Assembly: GCA_016716305.1 (NCBI GenBank)
Contig: JADJWP010000002.1
Coordinates: 1,982,501 to 2,046,500 of the forward strand
DNA: 64,000 nucleotides
DNA from: Chloracidobacterium sp.
Lineage (GTDB): Bacteria > Acidobacteriota > Blastocatellia > Pyrinomonadales > Pyrinomonadaceae
Direction: 5' to 3'
Positions 18,898 to 23,590 of this stretch are shown here, in pieces. Under the pieces are notes generated by a model. That model saw nothing but the letters and a program-made list of their open reading frames with translations, was not told the origin of the DNA and did no database searches. The stretch's first letter is position 1; every line of letters starts with the position of its first letter. A program made the translations under genes and the position numbers.

Positions 18898-18923
18898 GCC
18901 GCGCGGTTTGCGGCGATTTTTTT
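18898..18923 (+). terminator. attenuator-like hairpin in the RNA island leader
   Basis: GCCGC (18898-18902) pairs with GCGGC (18910-18914), followed by GA and seven T. It is a short intrinsic-terminator shape directly after the predicted promoter and overlapping the ribosome site of the small ORF, so it could attenuate transcription of the array. Confidence 0.45.
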
Positions 18924-18935
18924 GGAGATAAAAAA

Positions 18936-19100
18936 GTGATTCGAAGATCGATAAATAACACGAACCTGTTTGCAGGCGCTCCGGCAACGCAAGGAATGCG
19001 TTCCGATTTAGCCTGGGACGGATTTGTGTCTACGAACCTCGAACAGCGGAATTATCAACCAAAACCGAGCGGCATAGGACGCACGGAACAACTAGATTGA
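18936..19100 (+). CDS. small leader ORF, 54 residues
   Basis: A GTG start lies 7 bases after a clear GGAG. The product is short and hydrophilic (begins IRRSINNTNLFAGAPATQG, ends GIGRTEQLD) and no family is recognised. It is the first ORF after the predicted promoter and ends just before a strong GC hairpin. It could be a leader peptide or a small protein of the RNA system. Coding status rests on the ribosome site and position only. Confidence 0.4.
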   Translation: MIRRSINNTNLFAGAPATQGMRSDLAWDGFVSTNLEQRNYQPKPSGIGRTEQLD

Positions 19101-19105
19101 CACAG

Positions 19106-19128
19106 CGGGAGCGGCGTTCCCGCTCCCG
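19106..19128 (+). terminator. GC-rich hairpin after the leader ORF
   Basis: CGGGAGCGG and CCGCTCCCG form a perfect 9-bp stem. No long T tract follows, so it may act as an RNA processing or stabilising hairpin rather than a full terminator. Confidence 0.5.
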
Positions 19129-19172
19129 AAACATCGAAAGATAAGACGAATAATTTCGTCACGAAGTTTTTT

Positions 19173-19218
19173 GGAGCGGTTACGCGAGGATTCATTGGGA
19201 ATCAGGTGTAGCCGCTCC
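19173..19218 (+). ncRNA. structured leader element with nested hairpins
   Basis: GGAGCGG-TTAC pairs with GTA-CCGCTCC around an inner hairpin GATTC/GAATC. The outer stem is followed by TTTTCTTTT. This is a terminator-like or attenuator-like structure 40 bp before the first tRNA. It does not carry the Y RNA signature motifs. Confidence 0.45.
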
Positions 19219-19258
19219 TTTTCTTTTGATGTTTGACAATTGAATCGTCGTAAAACAC

Positions 19259-19343
19259 GCACCGGCCGCCTGTTGGTGAAGGCAGGCAGTCTGTAAAGCT
19301 GGCGCTCGCAGGAGCTATGAAGGTTCGAATCCTTCCCGGTGCA
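19259..19343 (+). tRNA. tRNA-Tyr(GTA)
   Basis: A class II tRNA with acceptor GCACCGG/CCGGTGC, anticodon loop CTGTAAA, a long variable arm and T arm AAGG-TTCGAAT-CCTT. No CCA is encoded, unlike most tRNAs in this array. The anticodon stem has a G27-G43 mismatch. First tRNA of the array. Confidence 0.88.
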
Positions 19344-19364
19344 TTTTTCTAATTTTTCAAATAT

Positions 19365-19442
19365 GGGGACGTAGCTCAATGGAATCAGAGCATCTCGCTA
19401 CGAACGAGAAGGTTGTAGGTTCGAGTCCTTCCGTCTTCACCA
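19365..19442 (+). tRNA. tRNA-Arg(ACG)
   Basis: Acceptor GGGGACG/CGTCTTC with two G-T pairs, D stem GCTC/GAGC, anticodon loop CTACGAA, T loop TTCGAGT, encoded CCA. One T-stem mismatch. The A34 would be edited to inosine if a TadA enzyme acts on it. Confidence 0.88.
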
Positions 19443-19450
19443 CAAATTTA

Positions 19451-19527
19451 AGGGGATGAATGCAAAGCGTCGAGCGATCAGTTTTTCAAGCTGAGCCTAG
19501 CGGGTTCGAGTCCCGCCTTCCCTGCCA
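19451..19527 (+). tRNA. tRNA-Glu(TTC), degenerate D arm
   Basis: The anticodon arm TCAGT-TTTTCAA-GCTGA gives anticodon TTC. The T arm GCGGG-TTCGAGT-CCCGC is perfect and CCA is encoded. The acceptor has a mismatch at its base and the D stem only about three pairs, so charging efficiency is uncertain. Confidence 0.75.
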
Positions 19528-19539
19528 AGTCACGAGGAT

Positions 19540-19614
19540 TTCGGGGTCGTCTAATCGGAAGGACGGCTGACTTTGAATCAGCAAATATAGGTTCGACTCC
19601 TTTCCCCGAAGCCA
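19540..19614 (+). tRNA. tRNA-Gln(TTG)
   Basis: Acceptor TTCGGGG/CCCCGAA is perfect, anticodon stem GCTGA/TCAGC with loop CTTTGAA, T loop TTCGACT, G73 and encoded CCA. The T stem has one T-T mismatch. Confidence 0.87.
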
Positions 19615-19625
19615 GCATTTAACAC

Positions 19626-19703
19626 CAGAGCGTTCCGCAGATGGCCATACGGGCTTGCCTTGGGAGCAAGTATTCGCAGGTTCAAATCCTGCCGCTCTGA
19701 CCA
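19626..19703 (+). tRNA. tRNA-Pro(TGG)
   Basis: Acceptor CAGAGCG/CGCTCTG is perfect, anticodon arm CTTGC-CTTGGGA-GCAAG, T arm GCAGG-TTCAAAT-CCTGC, A73 and encoded CCA. The D stem has three pairs. Confidence 0.87.
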
Positions 19704-19718
19704 ATTTCCAAAAAAGAA

Positions 19719-19795
19719 GCACGCGTGGCCAAATCGGCAAAGGCGCCTGTCCTAGAAACAGGATATTGGGAGTTCGAATCTCTCCGCGTGTACCA
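19719..19795 (+). tRNA. tRNA with Leu anticodon (TAG) but a short variable loop
   Basis: The cloverleaf is clean: acceptor GCACGCG/CGCGTGT, anticodon arm CCTGT-CCTAGAA-ACAGG, T arm GGGAG-TTCGAAT-CTCTC, CCA encoded. The variable loop is only 5 nt (ATATT), whereas bacterial tRNA-Leu normally has a long variable arm. Position 33 is C rather than U. Its true amino acid identity is therefore uncertain. Confidence 0.75.
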
Positions 19796-19803
19796 ATCCC
19801 AAA

Positions 19804-19879
19804 GCGGGTATAGCCAAGTGGACAAAGGCGGCGGCCTGCAAAGCCGCAAACATCGGTTCAAATCCGATTGCCCGCTCCA
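19804..19879 (+). tRNA. tRNA-Cys(GCA)
   Basis: Acceptor GCGGGTA/TGCCCGC, anticodon stem GCGGC/GCCGC with loop CTGCAAA, T arm ATCGG-TTCAAAT-CCGAT, T73 (U, the usual Cys discriminator) and encoded CCA. Confidence 0.9.
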
Positions 19880-19884
19880 CCCTC

Positions 19885-20006
19885 GGGCGAATGCAGACGC
19901 GACTACATGGTGAGAGCACCTGTCGAGAAGGCAGGAGGACGCCGGTCCGATTCCGGCCATCGAAAGATGTAGCTCAGAAAAAACGTCGCTTCACAATTTG
20001 TCGCCC
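19885..20006 (+). ncRNA. Y RNA 1, tRNA-like head permuted in the D loop
   Basis: Outer stem GGGCGA (19885-19890)/TCGCCC (20001-20006), internal loops AATGCA and TTCACAATTTG, inner stem GCGAC (19899-19903)/GTCGC (19985-19989), then the shared TACAT. The head starts inside a D loop (GGTGAGAGC), runs through an anticodon-like arm CCTGT-CGAGAAG-GCAGG and T arm GCCGG-TCCGATT-CCGGC. It closes the acceptor as CATC-GAAA-GATG and ends with TAGCTCAG, the 5' D arm of a tRNA. It is thus a circularly permuted tRNA on a Ro-binding stem. Loop 33 is G, so the anticodon arm is not a functional one. Confidence 0.88.
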
Positions 20007-20013
20007 ATCGCAC

Positions 20014-20040
20014 GGGAGAACGCTGATCGAGCGTTCTCCC
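20014..20040 (+). terminator. hairpin after Y RNA 1
   Basis: GGGAGAACGCT and AGCGTTCTCCC form a perfect 11-bp stem with a 5-nt loop, 7 bp after Y RNA 1. The following sequence is T-containing but interrupted (TTAGGAAGTTTTT), so termination may be partial. Confidence 0.6.
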
Positions 20041-20053
20041 TTAGGAAGTTTTT

Positions 20054-20130
20054 GTGGTTCGTAGCTCAATTGGCAGAGCACCTCACTGTGAATGAGACCG
20101 TTATCGGTTCAAATCCGATCGATCCACCCA
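20054..20130 (+). tRNA. tRNA-His(GTG)
   Basis: It has the encoded extra G(-1) facing C73 that marks tRNA-His. Acceptor TGGTTCG/CGATCCA has one T-T mismatch, the anticodon loop is CTGTGAA, the T arm is ATCGG-TTCAAAT-CCGAT and CCA is encoded. The first pair of the anticodon stem is C-A. Confidence 0.88.
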
Positions 20131-20140
20131 TTTCAATCAA

Positions 20141-20216
20141 GGGGCCGTGGCAGAAAGGCGTATGCACTTCACTGTCGATGAAGACGATGACGGTTCGAGT
20201 CCGTTCGGTCCCGCCA
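20141..20216 (+). tRNA. tRNA-Asp(GTC)
   Basis: Acceptor GGGGCCG/CGGTCCC, anticodon stem CTTCA/TGAAG with loop CTGTCGA, T arm GACGG-TTCGAGT-CCGTT, G73 and CCA. The D stem is reduced to three pairs. Confidence 0.85.
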
Positions 20217-20223
20217 TTTTCCT

Positions 20224-20298
20224 GGACGTTTAGCTGAGACAGATCAGCGTCGGCCTGAAGAGCCGAAGAGCCTGGCGCGATACCAGGAGCGTCCACCA
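20224..20298 (+). tRNA. tRNA-Phe(GAA) with an atypical T loop
   Basis: Acceptor GGACGTT/AGCGTCC, D stem GCTG/CAGC, anticodon stem TCGGC/GCCGA with loop CTGAAGA, A73 and encoded CCA. The T loop is CGCGATA, lacking the near-universal T54-T55, so elbow modification and tertiary pairing may be altered. Confidence 0.8.
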
Positions 20299-20307
20299 AT
20301 CTCAAAG

Positions 20308-20364
20308 CTGTCTGCTTTAGCGGGCGGCAACAGTCAGAACTGCCTGCGTAAGCGGGTGGCCAGT
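20308..20364. repeat. pair of REP-like imperfect palindromes
   Basis: Two related hairpins lie in tandem: one from CTGTCTGC to GGCAACAG (20308-20333), one from ACTGCCTGCG to GGTGGCCAGT (20339-20364). Both contain a core like CTGC-TAAGCGGG. They look like dispersed chromosomal palindromes that landed between tRNA-Phe and the small ORF. Confidence 0.5.
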
Positions 20365-20512
20365 AATCACAACGGAGGCAATTCCTATGTTTGCGCTCAA
20401 GAGTCGCAATTATCACGCGGCGTGAATGTTCAGCTTTTCCTAATTCCGCTGAAACACGTCGCATCGCAAAGGCAGCAACAACTTTCAGCATTTAGACACA
20501 AAGGAAAAATAT

Positions 20513-20866
20513 ATGAGCAAGAAATATCACGTTCAGCGACGCGAGTTCTTGAGCCCGCTTGCCGAATGGGGCGCATACGTTATCGCGACAGTTGAAGACG
20601 CCCGCGAACGGCATGTTCGCGTGCCAGATCCCTATGAGTTCGCTGAGTATCAGGAAATCAACCTGCGTATCTCGGACGGTTCCAAAGAGATCTCCCTTTA
20701 CCTCGACGTGAACACGGTCGAGGAGCGGTTGAACACCCTCGAAATGCTTAGAATGCTCACCGAGGTGATCGATGAATTTAAGAGAGCCGTAGAGACCGAG
20801 GTCGAAGTACTCAATGCTCAACAACCGATGCCGAAACACGCTCGGGCCGCATCAGCGGTTCACTGA
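20513..20866 (+). CDS. small conserved-looking protein of unknown function in the RNA island
   Basis: 117 residues with a good AAAGGA ribosome site 9 bases before the ATG. It starts MSKKYHVQRREFLSPLAEWG, has mixed beta strands in the middle (EINLRISDGSKEISLYLDVN) and a charged helix (VEERLNTLEMLRMLTEVIDE) before a disordered tail. No family is recognised. It lies between tRNA-Phe and tRNA-Lys on the same strand as all the RNA genes, so it may be part of the Ro60/Y RNA/RtcB system. No signal peptide or membrane segment. Confidence 0.75.
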   Translation: MSKKYHVQRREFLSPLAEWGAYVIATVEDARERHVRVPDPYEFAEYQEINLRISDGSKEISLYLDVNTVEERLNTLEMLRMLTEVIDEFKRAVETEVEVLNAQQPMPKHARAASAVH

Positions 20867-20881
20867 TCTCTCACAGCGCAA

Positions 20882-20909
20882 CCGGCCGCTTCACCTCGGA
20901 GGCGGCCGG
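20882..20909 (+). terminator. GC-rich hairpin after the small ORF
   Basis: CCGGCCGC and GCGGCCGG form a perfect 8-bp stem with a 12-nt loop, 16 bp after the ORF stop. No T run follows, so it may mark an RNA end or a processing site. Confidence 0.5.
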
Positions 20910-20987
20910 CAACGGACTGACTTTCAATCGCAAATCGAAAATTTCATAACGGTCTTACCCAAACAAACGCGGGCAGCCGAAATGCAA

Positions 20988-21045
20988 GGGTGCGGGAATG
21001 AATTTCCTGTCTTGGTCCGCAACGGACCTATTTTGTCCTGCACCC
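20988..21045 (+). ncRNA. possible minimal Y RNA-like hairpin
   Basis: GGGTGCGGG (20988-20996) pairs with CCTGCACCC (21037-21045) over nine positions. The 5' internal side begins AATG and the 3' side ends TATTTTGT, similar to the AATGC and TTTGTC of the other Y RNAs. The tip is a perfect GGTCCG/CGGACC hairpin. The usual TACAT and inner-stem spacing are missing, so it is a candidate only. Confidence 0.3.
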
Positions 21046-21090
21046 AAAGACGCATTTTTAGCGCCGCGTTTGCCTACCGTTTCATCACGG

Positions 21091-21168
21091 CCGCCGGTGG
21101 CCAAGTTGGTTCAAGGCACTCGCCTTTTAAGCGAGGGAGCGTGAGTTCAAATCTCACCCGGCGGACCA
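21091..21168 (+). tRNA. tRNA-Lys(TTT)
   Basis: Acceptor CCGCCGG/CCGGCGG is perfect, anticodon stem CTCGC/GCGAG with loop CTTTTAA, T arm GTGAG-TTCAAAT-CTCAC, A73 and encoded CCA. Confidence 0.9.
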
Positions 21169-21175
21169 AATTTTT

Positions 21176-21250
21176 GGCGGCGTAGCTCAGCGGTAGAGCA
21201 AGGGTCTCATAAACCCTGGGTCGGAAGTTCGAATCTTCCCGCCGCAACCA
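21176..21250 (+). tRNA. tRNA-Met(CAT)
   Basis: Acceptor GGCGGCG/CGCCGCA leaves a G1-A72 mismatch. The anticodon arm is AGGGT-CTCATAA-ACCCT, the T arm GGAAG-TTCGAAT-CTTCC, and CCA is encoded. The anticodon stem lacks the three consecutive G-C pairs at 29-31/39-41 of initiators, so it is probably elongator Met, or Ile if C34 is lysidinylated. Confidence 0.82.
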
Positions 21251-21260
21251 ATCTCACATT

Positions 21261-21389
21261 CGGCGAATGCTGAAAGGACTACATCATTTACACATGACGT
21301 GTCGCCGGTTCGAATCCGGCCGTTCGGAGCCATCCGAACGTAGCTCAGCCCGGTAGAGCACGTACAAGTCTTTTCACTATTTGTCGCCG
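21261..21389 (+). ncRNA. Y RNA 2, tRNA-like head permuted in the anticodon loop
   Basis: Outer stem CGGCGA (21261-21266)/TCGCCG (21384-21389). Inner stem AAAGGACT (21273-21280)/AGTCTTTT (21367-21374), flanked by AATGCTG and CACTATTTG internal loops and the shared ACTACAT. The head reads 3' half first: T arm GCCGG-TTCGAAT-CCGGC, then an 8-bp acceptor hairpin CGTTCGGA/TCCGAACG with loop GCCA, then TA and a complete D arm GCTC...GAGC. The TTTACAC at its start resembles a tRNA-Val(TAC) anticodon loop. The Ro-binding stem replaces the anticodon loop and the acceptor loop retains CCA. Confidence 0.9.
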
Positions 21390-21398
21390 CTAATTTTT

Positions 21399-21475
21399 TG
21401 ACGGGTAACTCAGACGGTCAGCGTGCCGGCCCGTTAAGCCGGAAGCCGCGGGTTCAAACCCCGCTCTGTCAGCCA
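21399..21475 (+). tRNA. tRNA-Asn(GTT)
   Basis: Acceptor TGACGGG/TCTGTCA, anticodon stem CCGGC/GCCGG with loop CCGTTAA, T arm GCGGG-TTCAAAC-CCCGC, G73 and encoded CCA. Position 33 is C instead of the usual U, as in the Leu-anticodon tRNA of this array. Confidence 0.85.
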
Positions 21476-21482
21476 ATCTTTA

Positions 21483-21608
21483 CAGCGAATGCAGATGGAA
21501 CTACATGACTCATAATCAGCGTGTTGCGGGTTCGAATCCCGTCGTCTCGCCACTCGAGATGTAGCTCAACGGATAGAGCAGCTAATGTTTCATCGAATCT
21601 TGTCGCTG
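21483..21608 (+). ncRNA. Y RNA 3, tRNA-like head permuted in the anticodon loop
   Basis: Outer stem CAGCGA (21483-21488)/TCGCTG (21603-21608). Inner stem GATGGAAC (21494-21501)/GTTTCATC (21587-21594), then CTACAT. The head opens with CTCATAA (21509-21515), a Met/Ile-type CAT anticodon loop, then stem TCAGC and T arm GCGGG-TTCGAAT-CCCGT. The acceptor CGTCTCG/CGAGATG is closed by loop CCACT, and a full D arm GCTC...GAGC follows. It is a permuted tRNA derived from a CAT-anticodon tRNA, with CCA kept inside the acceptor loop. Confidence 0.9.
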
Positions 21609-21618
21609 TTTCCAATTT

Positions 21619-21728
21619 CGGGTGAATGCCGAATGGACTACATCCACCGCTCGCGCCTCGCGGAGTCAGGAAACTCCGGTGATCCTAAGGTGTTCACGCG
21701 CAAAACGTCTTTTCAATCTTGTCACCCG
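21619..21728 (+). ncRNA. Y RNA 4, non-tRNA head, directly upstream of rsr
   Basis: Outer stem CGGGTGA (21619-21625)/TCACCCG (21722-21728), where the usual C-G pair has become T-A on both strands. Inner stem GAATGGAC (21631-21638)/GTCTTTTC (21707-21714), then CTACAT; the 3' internal loop is AATCTTG. The head has hairpins GGAGT/ACTCC and CGCG/CGCG inside CACCG/CGGTG, with no T loop or D arm. It ends 25 bp before the rsr start codon and so lies in the rsr leader. Confidence 0.85.
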
Positions 21729-21753
21729 GATCAATTTTCATAAGGAGGAAATC

Positions 21754-23328
21754 ATGGCAAATAAGAATTTGTTCAAAACTATTGTTGGAATGCTGTCGCC
21801 GAAGACCGATACGGTAAACGAAGCGGGCGGGATCGCATACAAGCTGACGCCAAAACAGGCGCTCGCGCAGTACGCTGCGACCGGATGTTTCAACCACACC
21901 TTCTATGCAGGTGCGGATGAGCAGCTTGAAGCAGTTCTCGCTCTTGCGAATGAGGTTGACGCTGAATTTGTTGCGAAGACCGCAATCTTCGCTCGCGAGA
22001 AAGGTCACATGAAAGACATGCCGGCGATGCTGCTAGCTGTGCTTTCTGTTCGCGATAAGGCCCTGTTCGAACGTGTCTTCCCACGGGTTGCGGATAACGG
22101 AAAGATGCTCCGAAACTTTGTCCAGATCATGCGGTCGGGAGCGGTCGGGCGTAAATCGCTCGGGACGCTGCCGAAGCGGATGGTCCGCGAGTGGTTTGAA
22201 AAGCGTCAGCCTGAACAGATCTTCAAACAGTCTGTCGGGCAGTCGCCTTCGATTGCCGACATTCTGAAGATGGTCCACCCGAAACCTGCCGACGCCGAGC
22301 GTGAGGCGCTGTTCGGTTACTTCATCGGCCGAGAGATCGATGCCGATAAGCTGCCGGAGATCGTCAAGCAGTTCGAGCGGTTCAAGGCCGGAGATTCGGC
22401 TGACGTGCCGAACGTTCCGTTCCAGATGCTGACCGCACTGCCGCTCGGAAAATCGGAGTGGACCGCCATCGCAGGGAATGCACCATGGCAGATGACCCGG
22501 ATGAATCTGAACACGTTTCAGCGTCACGGCGTTTTCGAGGACGGTGAGATGGTGAAGGTTATCGCCGAGCGTCTGCGGAATGCAGAAGCGATCAAGCGTG
22601 CACGTGTCTTTCCTTTTCAGCTTATGTCGGCTTTTAAGTCGGCTGACGCTAACAAGGGTATCCCGCGTGAGATCACTGACGCTTTGCAGGATGCGATGGA
22701 GATCGCTACTGAGAATGTGCCTAAGATCGACGGGAAGGTTTACGTCTTCCCTGATATTTCGGGTTCGATGCAATCTCCGGCGACCGGTTACCGCAAAGGA
22801 GCTACGTCGGCGGTACGTTGCGTTGACATTGCGGCTCTATTTGCGGCGGCGATCCTGCGGAAGAATCCTGACGCAGAGATCATCCCGTTCGAAAGCAAGA
22901 TCGTTGAGGTCAAACTGAATCCCCGGGATTCGATCATGACCAATGCCGAGAAGCTCTCGAATCTGCCGTTCGGCGGAACCAATTGCTCGGCTCCGCTAGA
23001 GGAACTCAACAGCCGCAAGTCGAACGGTGATGTGCTGATCTATGTATCGGATAACGAGTCATGGATCGACACGCCGTTCTATGGACGTTTCGGTGGAAGC
23101 GCCACCGAGACGATGAAACAGTGGAACGAGTTCAAATCGCGAAACGGCGATGCGAAGCTCGTTTGTATTGATATTCAACCCTACGGTCACACGCAGGCTC
23201 AGGAGCGTCGCGATATTCTGAACGTAGGTGGATTTTCGGACCAGGTGTTTACGCTTGTTTCGGAGTTCGCAAACGGGAATCTCGACAACGGCCACTGGGT
23301 CGGTGTGATCGATAAGGTTGAGATCTAA
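21754..23328 (+). CDS. rsr: Ro60-like RNA-binding protein (TROVE plus vWA domains), Rsr
   Basis: 524 residues, close to known Ro60/Rsr lengths. The N-terminal two thirds are the TROVE alpha-helical ring (AQYAATGCFNHTFYAGADEQ, AIFAREKGHMKDMPAMLLAV, and LRNAEAIKRARVFPFQLMSA). The C-terminal vWA domain starts VYVFPDISGSMQSP with an intact D-x-S-x-S MIDAS, followed by FGGTNCSAPLE and YVSDNESW. The ring binds 3' ends of misfolded RNAs and its outer face binds Y RNA. The start is set at the ATG after AAGGAGGAAATC; a longer frame would run through Y RNA 4. It is flanked by Y RNAs on both sides and followed by rtcB, as in enterobacterial rsr-yrl-rtc loci. Confidence 0.95.
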   Translation: MANKNLFKTIVGMLSPKTDTVNEAGGIAYKLTPKQALAQYAATGCFNHTFYAGADEQLEAVLALANEVDAEFVAKTAIFAREKGHMKDMPAMLLAVLSVRDKALFERVFPRVADNGKMLRNFVQIMRSGAVGRKSLGTLPKRMVREWFEKRQPEQIFKQSVGQSPSIADILKMVHPKPADAEREALFGYFIGREIDADKLPEIVKQFERFKAGDSADVPNVPFQMLTALPLGKSEWTAIAGNAPWQMTRMNLNTFQRHGVFEDGEMVKVIAERLRNAEAIKRARVFPFQLMSAFKSADANKGIPREITDALQDAMEIATENVPKIDGKVYVFPDISGSMQSPATGYRKGATSAVRCVDIAALFAAAILRKNPDAEIIPFESKIVEVKLNPRDSIMTNAEKLSNLPFGGTNCSAPLEELNSRKSNGDVLIYVSDNESWIDTPFYGRFGGSATETMKQWNEFKSRNGDAKLVCIDIQPYGHTQAQERRDILNVGGFSDQVFTLVSEFANGNLDNGHWVGVIDKVEI

Positions 23329-23333
23329 CAGAC

Positions 23334-23372
23334 CGGAGATCGATTTCGATCGTTCTCCGATCGATCGTTTTT
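23334..23372 (+). terminator. terminator-like hairpin after rsr
   Basis: CGGAGATCGAT and ATCGTTCTCCG pair over 11 positions with one mismatch, followed by ATCGATCG and five T. It separates the rsr message from Y RNA 5, whose 5' end lies right at the T run. Confidence 0.65.
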
Positions 23373-23474
23373 GTCGAATGCCGGTGGGAGTACATGGCAA
23401 CTACCTTTCGAGGTAGCGAGTTCGAGTCTCGGCCGCTTCAAATCGAGGCGGATCTCTCACGCAAACTTGTCGCC
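23372..23474 (+). ncRNA. Y RNA 5, tRNA-like head permuted in the D arm
   Basis: It carries the signature GTCGAATGCC at the 5' side and CAAACTTGTCGCC at the 3' side. The inner stem is GTGGGAG (23384-23390)/CTCTCAC (23454-23460), followed by TACAT. The head has an anticodon-arm-like CTACC-TTTCGA-GGTAG, a T arm CGAG-TTCGAGT-CTCG and a 7-bp acceptor-like hairpin CCGCTTC/GAGGCGG with loop AAATC. The D arm is missing or split. The outer stem is weak (CGA/TCG only), unlike the other copies, so the ends are less certain. Confidence 0.75.
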
Positions 23475-23483
23475 ATTTTCTTT

Positions 23484-23555
23484 GCGGGGCGAATACCGAT
23501 GTGATTACATTGTCTGTAAAACAAACCACGATCTCATCGACCTTTGTCGCCCCGC
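23484..23555 (+). ncRNA. Y RNA 6, minimal form with an anticodon-arm-like tip, upstream of rtcB
   Basis: A perfect 9-bp outer stem GCGGGGCGA (23484-23492)/TCGCCCCGC (23547-23555). Inner stem CGATGTGAT (23497-23505)/ATCTCATCG (23531-23539) has one mismatch. Internal loops are AATAC and ACCTTTG, with TACAT after the inner stem. The head is only TTGT-CTGTAAA-ACAA, whose loop equals the tRNA-Tyr(GTA) anticodon loop seen at 19259. It ends 35 bp before the rtcB start codon. Confidence 0.85.
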
Positions 23556-23590
23556 TTTCTACTATTTTCATAAAATAAAAGGAGGAAGTT

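Noticed and set aside
19232..19256. Second promoter TTGACA...TAAAAC before tRNA-Tyr
   Set aside because: The spacer is only about 12 bp, too short for a sigma-70 promoter.
19092..20491. Several open frames on both strands across the tRNA array
   Set aside because: They overlap clean tRNA and Y RNA structures and have no ribosome sites or recognisable products.
21176..21250. Initiator tRNA-Met because of the unpaired 1-72 position
   Set aside because: The pair is G1-A72 rather than C1-A72 and the anticodon stem lacks the three consecutive G-C pairs of initiators.
21622..21753. Upstream extension of the rsr frame by 44 codons
   Set aside because: It runs through Y RNA 4, has no ribosome site, and the ATG at 21754 follows a strong AAGGAGG.
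19885..23555. Recurrent GAATGC and TTGTCGC motifs read as a CRISPR-like or direct-repeat array
   Set aside because: Spacing is irregular, the motifs occur once at each end of a foldable unit, and the paired bases covary; they are stems of structured RNAs.
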